Shown here piece after piece: positions 38,379 through 49,300 of a DNA stretch of 64,000 nt. A model generated the notes under the pieces. That model did no database searches. It was not told the origin of the DNA and saw only the letters and a list, made by a program, of their open reading frames with translations. Source of the stretch: Halisarca cf. caerulea (lineage: Eukaryota; Porifera; Demospongiae; Chondrillida; Halisarcidae). Within the stretch, counting starts at the first letter, position 1; each line of letters begins with the position of its first letter. The stretch covers positions 1,955,001 through 2,019,000 of the forward strand of contig CAUJGJ010000444.1 of assembly GCA_963170055.1 (NCBI GenBank), written 5' to 3'. Made by a program: the position numbers and the translations under genes.

Positions 38379-39211
38379 GTGTGTGCGTGCATGTGTGCGT
38401 GCGTGTGTGCGTGCGTGCGTGTGTGCGTGTGTTTATACTGTATATACTGGTCCAACAGCAGGATATGCTTTGGGCAGGGAAAAAATCTTAGGATATTCAG
38501 GATTGTGGACTTTTTAATAAGTGGTCAAAGTATGGAGACTCTCAATGGTGATTTTGAGACAATCATGAAAAAAACATTTGTGGAGCGAAAAGGCTGCTGT
38601 CTAGAGTAGTGTTGTAAGTGTAAAATGTGGAATGTACCTATTAAGGGATCAAGACTGTTGACTATTTAGAGAAAGTTTTTAATAGCTAAATGCAAACAAA
38701 CTTCTACATACTTGATGTAGACTCCTGACGTTTGTACAATATTTACAAGACTTATTGAAAACTACAGTTTTATTGTCTGCAACCATCTGTTCCTGGTTGG
38801 TGTTGCCCCATGTACGTACATGCATGAATGTTTCCTCTGTCATAACACAAAAGTTGTCACTCCTTTGCCGGACATGAGTACTAGTGTGTCCTTATCTCTT
38901 AATAACATACTGTGTGTGTAATTATGCTGCCCTATTCTCTTGAAAGACCACAGGCTGCTCTTTCTGAATCGTCTTGATACACTGTACATATGCGCTAATT
39001 TGCCATGCATTCAAGTACACAATCAATACATCTTACAGTAGCACCAATATTTGGTGTATGTAGTTTTGTATGTACTGTATTCATGTATTTTTTTCTGTAG
39101 CAATTTCTTGACGTATTTCAAGGAGTTTTGGAGAATTGCAAAGTGCTGGAAACTGATGCTGCCAGAGAAGTGGATTTTACTGATTTGCTACAGAAATTGA
39201 ACAGTTGGCAG

Positions 39212-39281
<70 letters not shown>

Positions 39282-40272
39282 CAAGGAGGTGATGGGGAGT
39301 AAACCCAGTCAATTATCATGACAAAAAAGTATTCTCAAATATACATATGTATCAGTTGTTGAAATAGTTGTAATGGTAATGTAGTGTAAATTTGAAAGAG
39401 AATGAGTGGAGTCATGTAGGGTCCTAGTTGTATGGGGTTCTTCCCATGAATCATTTGGTTTTTGAGGTTCTGTCTGGACGTACTGTAGTACTTAAGGGGT
39501 TAGAATTATGGTTTGATGTAGACTGGAAACGTAATAAGGCATGTCAATTCGGGAGCATATAGAAGTGAGCTTTATTGTTGTAGTGCTTGGTGATTTTGGG
39601 GGGAAATTGTAGCCACATCATGTGTGCCTCTAAGCAAGCAATTCTAGCTATCCATGCTGGTTCTTTAAATGACCAGTGTTGGTGCCAATGTGCTTTCAAC
39701 CTCATTGTGACATTGTTGTCGTCCATTGACGATGGTCCTGAGAAAATAATATTTTTTTTATAATGCGTATGTAATCAATGCATTCTATTAATAACTAAAG
39801 CAGAAGCTGAAGAGATTTCACACGAAACTGCAGCTATTATCTCCTGTGTAATCAGTTCCATGTGTATCTGAATCACATTCTTCATGTATTAGTTAAATCA
39901 TGGCTCTTCGTGGTGTCCATCATTTGCTTGTGTGATAAATAACGTGACACCATGAAGAGCCATGGTTTAACCAAGTATCTATGGTTTAACTGACTTAGCT
40001 AATGAATCACATTCTTCATGGATATATACGTACTTGTTTGTACCAAAGGCAAAGTACCAAGACTAACAGCATAATCTATGTATCAAAACCCCATTGTGTA
40101 TGCAGTGTCTGACACCTCTGATGATGATTTCGTCATTCTTCCTCATTACTCATCTCCAGGATGATAAGAGAAGGGAACTTCTGCTGTTAAAGTCTAGTAC
40201 CTCTGATAATGTGACTGCATTCGTGTCAGCTCTGGAAAATCTTCAAAAGGTACACTTCTGCATGCAAGTGTG

Positions 40273-40330
<58 letters not shown>

Positions 40331-43300
40331 TGTCTTTTGGTACAAGTATGTGTAATTTCTCCTTGAATTAATGAGCTGATGTGAGACATATATGAATGCT
40401 CTGATCCATCTGCAGGAGTTCTTGTCTCCTAAATGCACCTTGGCCGGGAAAGATTTGCCTGATTTTGAACATTTGGTGAATTTTGTAATTGATTCAAGCT
40501 CAAAAGAAATCCATACACTGCAAGTGAGCTTTACTTATATTGTTTATGTGTGCATACTGTGTAAAGTAGAATTCATTCATCTGTATGTGTCTGTATGCAT
40601 TCTCATGTAGTCACACTCCTGTTGTCTGATGTAATTTACTATATCCGACTTACTTACCGGCTTTGCAACAAATTGGTTCAAATCCACCATTTTAGAAATG
40701 GCCGGCTCATATTGGGCTTGTCTCGTACTCATGTGGCACCTACCGTAGAGCGGGAAATTTTCGCGGCATAAATTTTCGCGAATCGAAGTAAAATGTAATT
40801 TTCGCGAGTTTTATTTTCGCGATGTGAAGATTTTTATTTGCGTTTTGTTACGTTTCAAGTCGTTTGCGTCCATTTCTAGACCATTTCAAGTTCGGAGCGT
40901 GCTTTTCGCTGAGTTTAACGCTCCATTCCTTAGAGAATCTAGTTACAGCATGCTGTTTTCCCGACTTTAGTGCGCATCTGTCGAAATTTTCGCAGTTAAA
41001 GTTTCGCGAATCCGTACAATTCGCGAATATAGCGAAAATATTACCTCGCGAAAATTTCCCGCTCTACGGTATTTTGTGCGTCTTTTCGGTAAAAACTAGA
41101 AGGATGGACAGATCAATACTCATTTATTCATTTATACTGTAAGTAGGCTGTTAGTAAGAATAATCTAGTATATTTCAGGCCAAAATTGCATGGACAAGGC
41201 TTGTATAAAATCCTTGTGAAAATGGAAATGGGATGTAGGAATTGAAATTAATGATTGTCAATTCCACAAAAATACTGAAACAATGTACTAAAGTATGTTA
41301 TACTGTGTAGGTCTTCCTACTTGGGCTACATTTGGGTTTACATTGTATTTTTGCGTATACTGCTAATAGTCGACGACTTGGATAAACAATGTTTGTGGCT
41401 GTACGTATGATATTGACAGTTATTACCTATGAACTATTGTGTACAAGTAAAAAGTATATGGACAAGAACCATATAAAAAACTTTTAAAATGGAAAATCAT
41501 AGACTGTGGCAATATATATAAAAAGATTGTCAGAGGTGGGTTGTACTGGGTACAGTGTGCAAATTCCTGAATCCTGCACCAATAGTATTAACGCAGGATG
41601 CAGGAATTTACACACTGTACCCAGTCCAACCCACCTCTGTCTAGCTCTATGCCCGTCTAGCCCCATGCATGCGTAACCCTATGCCCATCAAACCCATGTA
41701 TGACTAGCCCTATGCTCATCTAGACCTGCATGTCTAGTTTTATGCCCGTCCAGCCCTGTGTAGCAAACAACCCTACCTTGTTCCAATATTTTTTTTGATG
41801 ATTAACAATTTTTTATCCCTACATCTATTTTCCATTTTAAATGTTTTTTTTTGTGTGGTTGGAATTATGAGTTACTAGTATTGTCAGATAAACCAGACTC
41901 TGGGGCAATTAAGTGTGTGAAAGAGTTGCCAGATTCATGGGCACAGAATACCGTAATCATAAGAACCATTTTCGATTGTTTTTTTTTAAGATTTTAACAT
42001 TAATGCTTTAACAATAACTTCCTTTTGATAATGGCTCTACTTGGAAGTCTTATAGCAGGAAAACTCTATTTGGTGTCAGTCGCCAGATAGAAGACAGATG
42101 TGAGCTAAAGGAGCAACTGACAGACACAGTGGCAGTACCACAACCTTTTAGTGACTTTTTTTAAATGCTACATGACTGTAAAGGTGGGTTGAGTTTGATG
42201 AGTTTCAAACTATCTGAGGAAGTTCGCAGTAAACATGGGTCCATGCAGCTGACTTTACTATGACTGACCAAGCTCATTAGCAGCCATTTGTTCATCACTC
42301 TCTGTATAGCTTGCAACCACCCTCTTTTACATGTGTGACCTCTACATTGTTTGTAGTTCATTGTTTTGACTCTCTGCTTATTGCATGCTGATGGTAATTA
42401 GGTGGAATGGTTCATTTTTGTGACATCGGTGATTATTTCAACCATTATTGATTTAAACTTGAATTGCCTTTGTCATGTATCTGTGAATTTCAAGTTTTGT
42501 GTACGTTAAGTGTATAATTTATTTGTCAAATGATATTGTTATAATAAGCCATCGCTATATAACCCACATCCATATCTCCTAGGAAGCAATCCAAACCCCT
42601 CTTCCTGAAGGTATTTTTGGAAGTCTGGTATCTCTAATGGGCATTGTCAAGTCTGAGTTACAGCAAACACATATGCTACAGTAAGGACAGCTTTTTTAAC
42701 TGTTTCAGTGGTCGACCGTAATTGTTAGTTTTACTGAGTGTATTTAATAGTCATTCAATATTGTTATTAATGTGGATGAAAGAACCACTCTTCTCGGTAG
42801 TTTCTTGCTTTGGTGATCCTGTAGTCAAATGGATATACGTATGCACTAGCACAGTGTCAGTGTTGGGTGGATTTGAAGGAATGACCATATGATCATTAGC
42901 ACCACTCGAGGTGGATCACTATTCGTCATTCAGTTACTCCACTCTTAATTGTTATCACTGTAAAGGCCAGTAGCATGAAAATGCAGCTAGCCTTTAATTG
43001 CACTGTATAGTCAGTAGGCACTTGTGGCAATAGTAGGTATGTGATGTGTAGGTTAAATAGGATTGCTTTGTGAGGATTTGTCCTCCAATTGCACCACATA
43101 ACACTATGTACATAGCTTACACCAACTTTCCCATTTTTCATACTGTTTTGAGGGGAATGCGCAAAAGCCTAAAGGTGATTGAAGCTACAAATGGAGCATC
43201 TTTCACATGAGTTTCTTTGCTGTCTAAGACAAATTTAATACAGTTGAATAAGGATAAGTCGAATCTCTTGGAACCAATAAAAAACTTCTACTTATCCTAA

Positions 43301-46300
43301 AGTGTTGAAAAGGGCTCTCTTTGGGATGAAACAATCTTAAGACACTTATGTAAGGAACTACTAAGTTGACCTGAAATGATTTATAACTGTAGAATCTGAT
43401 TGTTTGTTGTAGAATTGTCGACAGGGTGTTTGGTACAATGTTGATCGAATTTCTGGGCGATTTCTTTTTCTTCTTCCTGGGGGCTTTTCAAAGCTATTAG
43501 TGAGTTCAATCTTTTTCTTCAAAGGTATAGTTTAGAGTTTTCGATCAGGCGCCAGCAAAGCTCTCGTTCTTCAACGGTATCTAGAGGACTATTAACAAGC
43601 AAGATCCATTTATCCTCGAGTTATACGGAAATCGTGTTATTACTTGAAGAAATTAGTATAGGGAAGTATAGGATTCTAGCAGGGGAACAGACTGTGATTT
43701 AATTTAATTAAATAGAAATTTGACTCAGGCGAGTTCGACTTATTTGGACTCAACTGTACTTATTTTGACTGCATGTGCTCAAGGAATTGAAGCTAATTCA
43801 TAGTGCATTCTGTGTTTTAAACATTGAAACTTGCTTGTTCACATTCATAATAGCTGCATAACCAGTTGACAGTAAAGAATGTACATAGAAGACACAAACA
43901 ATTCAGTTTTGAGAGATAATATCTGTGTATAGTAAGCTCATAATACATATGAAGTTCTCATCATGGTCTGTTCATTCAGCATCAAGCAGCTGTTCTTGCA
44001 GAAATTATACATGTACACACAGAGTACTGGTGTATGTACGTATGTGAATTGCCAGTAATATTGTGTGCTTTTGGTGAATATTGTGCAAATTCCCCTGATT
44101 GAAGGCAGTGTGGCAATAAATAACACCACAGCTGCTGTTTGGAACAGAAGGTTTGTTTTATTGCCAACTGTATTTTCATGTTTCTGGCCCACTAATAAGC
44201 CCACTAGATCACAGCTTCCCTCAGTGAGGTATTTATTTGATTTGTAACTATACTTATAACTATTGCCCATAGTTACTGTAGAAATTTGTCTATTGTGATG
44301 TACTGCTCTTTTAGTGTGGATTTGTATTTCTTGCAATGATATTGTCAAATCATTGTAGCTGCTTCAGTGATCCTCCTTTAGTTGATATACTCAGTCTCGT
44401 TTGTGGACTTATTTAAGCAGAGATTGAGTTTGAATTTTGACATGGATTCTTAGTGTAATGCTAGGGTCTATTGCCTTTTTTAGAGAGTTGCTGGATCAGT
44501 ACATGTCACTGAGAACTGTTACAGAGGATTGTATTAGTGTGCATATGAGTACTGATGATCTCCAAGTGGCTAAGAGGAATGTGAGAGACTTGAGGAGACA
44601 GTATGGCCATAAATTAGTAGACAAAAAAGAATTTTCCATGGATCCTTTGAATGAATCTGCAGAAGAGCTAGAGCTGGTTAGTGTACTACAGTTCAAAACA
44701 TTGCTATGTCCCTTTTGTTCAATCTCTTCTATTCTTGGCTGGAAGTATAGTATATGATCCCTTGTACTTTGTGTACATATATATGTATGTACAGTATATG
44801 CGAACATTTGTTGCAGGTGGATGCTGAGATTATGGATGTCAGACTAGCACTTCACAAAGCCTTTGCTGAAGAGCAAAGACAATCTGTGAGCTGAGTTGAT
44901 TTGTTGTAATAGTAAATAAATTAAATTATAATAGAAAATCTCAATCTTTCGTACAGTAAGGGATGCTCACTATAGGGGGTATAGGGTATGGGGTATTCTT
45001 ATTTAACCTGGGGAACCTTTAGCCAGAGGCTACTGTAAGTGGCACCCAGAAAAGAAAAGGGACAAAAGCCAAAAACAAAAACAACAAAGGGGGTGACTGT
45101 ACAAAGATTCAACAAAAGAGTTCGAGGTTTGCATTATGATGAAATGATAATAGAATGAATAGATGAGCAAAAATTATACGTTCAGTCATTAGTGAATGGA
45201 ATAAATTCAATCTGTAATGAGATAAGATTATTGGTGCAGGAGTATGAAAATAGTGTCTGATTGATGTACAAAATCATATTGTCAATGAGTTATTCATTTA
45301 AAAAGTGATTTTCACATAGTTTAGTGAACACCCGATATATGCAGTATGTGTGTGTACTGTATGCATTAATTTTGTTAATGCTTGAAATCCTATATTTAAT
45401 GCATCTACAGTATAATAGAGATTTGCCATTTGTACCAAAGTTTTGGTTAACCTGTCAAACATCAGAGAATGGTTGTAGCTTATCCCTTTGCTTCATAAGC
45501 ATGGAGTATGTTTATCATAGCAGTTTGATGTGAAGCAAACTTCTCTGCACTTTACAGCTAGTATTAGCTCCTCTATCACATGTACAGTATGTACTGTAAG
45601 CATATATGAAACTGACATGAGACTAGGGTGACGTACAGTCTATTAATACTTAATACTTAATGTTAATACTTAGGTTCCCAAGATTATTCATGATGTTCAA
45701 ATAGAGGCCACTGATGCAATATTTTGAATACCACAATAATAATTTTTAATCATTTTAATTATGTTGTTGGAGGTCAATTACAGTATTTATTTTGTATGTG
45801 TTAGGCCCCGTTTACATGAAAACGTTTTCGGGCGAAAACGGAACAGTTTCGTTGCGTTTGTACCTTCCGTTTTACATGTATCCGGAACAAATCTTCCGGA
45901 TACACGAAAACGTTTCAAGTTGTGGATATGGTTGAAATTGTTTTGAAAACGGTATTATGTAAACGGCAAATACGGAGCCTAGGATCCCGAAATCTCTCCA
46001 AAATGTCCGCGTACTTGCTCCTAATCCCTTCCCAGTGCAGGCCTTTGAAGACTTTGGTAGTTTTATACACCAGCGTCATGCTCAGAAGGAGTTCTGCCTC
46101 GTTGTCAGTCCAGGCCGCACTATAGATTGCCATCTTTATCGATTTGGAACGTTTCCATATAAACACGACGAAAACGAATCGGTGTCCGGAACACTCGTAA
46201 CGGGTATTTTTAAAAACGTTTTCATGTAAACGCAGCCTTAAAGTACATGTTGTTTTCACAACTTGACATTTCCTATGTATAGTGAATTAATTATGTATAT

Positions 46301-49300
46301 ATATATATATGCGTTCAGCCATCCCTATAGCTTGGCTGGTTTGTAACACAAAGGCATCCTCTTGTTTATAGCATCCTGCAGGCATTAGCATTCTTCAGAT
46401 CTTCTTAAATCTTTCAAAATTTTGGCGGTAAAATAACTTGTGTAACCATAGCTTGTGTATCTACTGTGTCCTTGTGTGTATTCTTTTCCAGGCTTTTTTG
46501 TCAAAATACTTGGAGGAGTTTCCTGAACTTGTTCTCTTACATCCTGAGTTTAATCTGAAACTAGTCAAGGTGTGTACTGTATGTGGTACATACGTAATAT
46601 TGTACTTGTACAGAAATTAAATCAATGGTATTATTTCAGGATTTCAGTGGATTGCTGAGTCCAGGTCGTAGTATGGAACATTTTGAAATGATCGATGAGA
46701 TAAAGGATTATGAAATACCAGTGTATCGATCACAATTTTTGGATACTGCTTGTATTTTGAAGGTGAAGGGCTTTTTTGAGCATACTGTACATGCGTTCTG
46801 TATGTGTGCATACCTGCAGCAAATCTTTTTATGTTATATCTTGTAAAGGAGTATCCACTCACTAGTCGTGATGCTCTGGATACTATTGTCTCCAATGCCA
46901 AGCGTTGGAATTCTGTTCCCACTGATGACATAGTCAAGGTTGTCTGCCTCTCCCCTGACTTGGTAGGTGTGAACTTGTTTGGAAGTATTCTATTGACATT
47001 CATCTTACTCTTTTACTCCTCCACTAGAACAAACAGAAAATCTTAGTTCAGCTAACTGACTACTATGATGAAAGCTTAGTATCTTTTCTCTCAGCACCAA
47101 GGAGTCCCATGGTACGTGTTCTTTGCCGCATTTAGATGCAGTAAATAAGCTTTCGTTATTCAATATCACTGCATATGGCTCATTTTAAGGTTTTAAAGGA
47201 TGTTTTCAAGAAAATCTTGAAAATTCTGGAGTGTTTTCACCATCACAGTCTTGTGTATGGTGGTTTGCAAGCAAAGTCAGTCCGAGTCAGTATTCCTGAA
47301 AATCAAGACATAAATGGTATCCAAGTGCATATTATTGACTTCAACTTAACGGATTGGGAGGTTAGCTGACCTTATCTGCTTCCATCACAAATAACTCCTG
47401 CTACCAATTGGGCATGGTCTGTCCCATTCTATATTTGTTTAGGACATGCCTCTGTTATTGAGCACTACACAGGATTATGCCACCTCTGTTCCGAGTGCAG
47501 CTGATGATATGTACCACTTTGGACTGTTACTACTTTTAGTAAGTCTTTGACAGTGTACTTGCCTCCAGTTATCCCTTGTGACTGGACAGTTATTGTATTC
47601 AGCGTCACGTTGCCTTTATTACTTAGAACCTTTTGTGATTTATATAAGTATTATCAACATTGCATTATTTTTATCAATTACATTTATGACAGTATCACAT
47701 TGTTTGCTACAGGCTTTTGTGGGACAAAAGGAAGTGATTCATGACAAATCAGGACGTCCTATCCTTCCAGTTTCTTCTGCTGTAAGACAAAATTTCATCA
47801 TTTTTTATCTATAATGCCTTCCACTAACACTGTGGCAAATGTGTCAATGTGTGTTTACACGTAGTGTAGCTTGTGTTAACCACTGCTAATCTCCTGTTGT
47901 AGATTTCAAGAAAAGAAAGTAACTAGGAATAGCTACAGTGATACCTCTATAATCGGTCCAGTGTTAAACAATATTACACTCGCAACTGATTTATCTGACA
48001 CTAATTCATCTGGAAACTTCATTTATCCAACACTGTTTTGTGAATCTTCGTCACTCAACTGTACGCAATTCTACCTGATTTATCCAACACCTGGTTTAAC
48101 TAGCACTTTGGTGGGGAACAGATGTGGTCGGATAAACCATAGCTCACTATATTCAAATCATGGATAGTAAAGATAGGAATAAAAAGCCTCTGACATGGGG
48201 TTAACCCATAATGCTGGGCGTGGTCATTGCCAGTGGGCACTTACAGCCCTGACTAAGCAAATAGGACAGAAGATACCGTGTTAACTAGGCCTAAGATACA
48301 TGAGTAAAAACTACATAAGTTTTGATGTAGACTACTGGCAAGGGTGGAGGAGGCAACAATTCCTAAGCAAGACAGTTTAAACAGCAGGGTGGTAGCGGTG
48401 CAAATTTGCAATGGGCTATTCAAATTGTCACCTCTGCTTTATACATTTCTGTCAGGCTCAAAATGTTGCCCCAATTGTCAATCACCATCCATCATCCTAC
48501 TCTTTGATCACGTACCCTCACCGTACATTAGCATGTGAATGGAAGTATTGTAGAGGGGCTGAAATTTATGTTCAATTTGCATCTATGAAAATTTTGCTGG
48601 ATTTTTTCCTTGTTTATGTAAAAAGTATTAAATATGGTATCTTTCAGTAGTCTCGATACGATCTGCCAGTCCCTAGTTCTGATACCCAAGGAAGAAAATG
48701 GTCACCACGAATCATTTACGTGAGCTTCAAGAATATTTATCTAAAAAAACAAAAGCTTATTGGTTGCAAGATGTTATAGCAACTTCAATACTATCAATGT
48801 GCTTATTGTTTGATAGACAGTGCAAGAATACAAAGCGTAAAAAAAAGCTACAAAACTACATTTTTCATGCCCATGTAAAACTTATCAATTATGGTGCACA
48901 TAAAAGTCTCTATCCTGTTCTGCCATTGCAACTGTGTACCTGCCCGGGCTTGTACATGCACCTATATTACCTTCAATACCATATTGGTGTGGACGATTCA
49001 GTTATCAGACCGCACAAATAAATATCAAAGCGAACAGAACAAGCTATTCCAAAACTGCAATCAACGTCATTACATGGGATTGCAGTCTCTAACAACTCAT
49101 AGTTGCCCTTCAAATCACGTTTGTTCGTTCTTACATGTAAGTATAGCTGAAACTTTCATTAGAAGTGAAACCTCCACCACAACGAAAAAACTGTTCCCAA
49201 GGACGCCATTTTCTTCATTGTATCTGTAAGGTATACGGATAATTTTACTTGATAAGTAAGACATTCTTGTAGATGTATGAGCCTAATTTCTACAGGCTAC

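Noticed and set aside
38033..38609. Open frames over the GT array on both strands
   Set aside because: Microsatellite artefacts overlapping a real STK31-like exon (38127-38252) in another frame.
40674..40690. GGTTCAAATCC, resembling a tRNA T-arm box B
   Set aside because: No matching A box, anticodon arm or acceptor pairing in the surrounding 80 bases.
48698..49229. Two + strand frames of just over 100 codons in the last STK31-like intron
   Set aside because: No homology, no splice-site support and composition like the surrounding intron.
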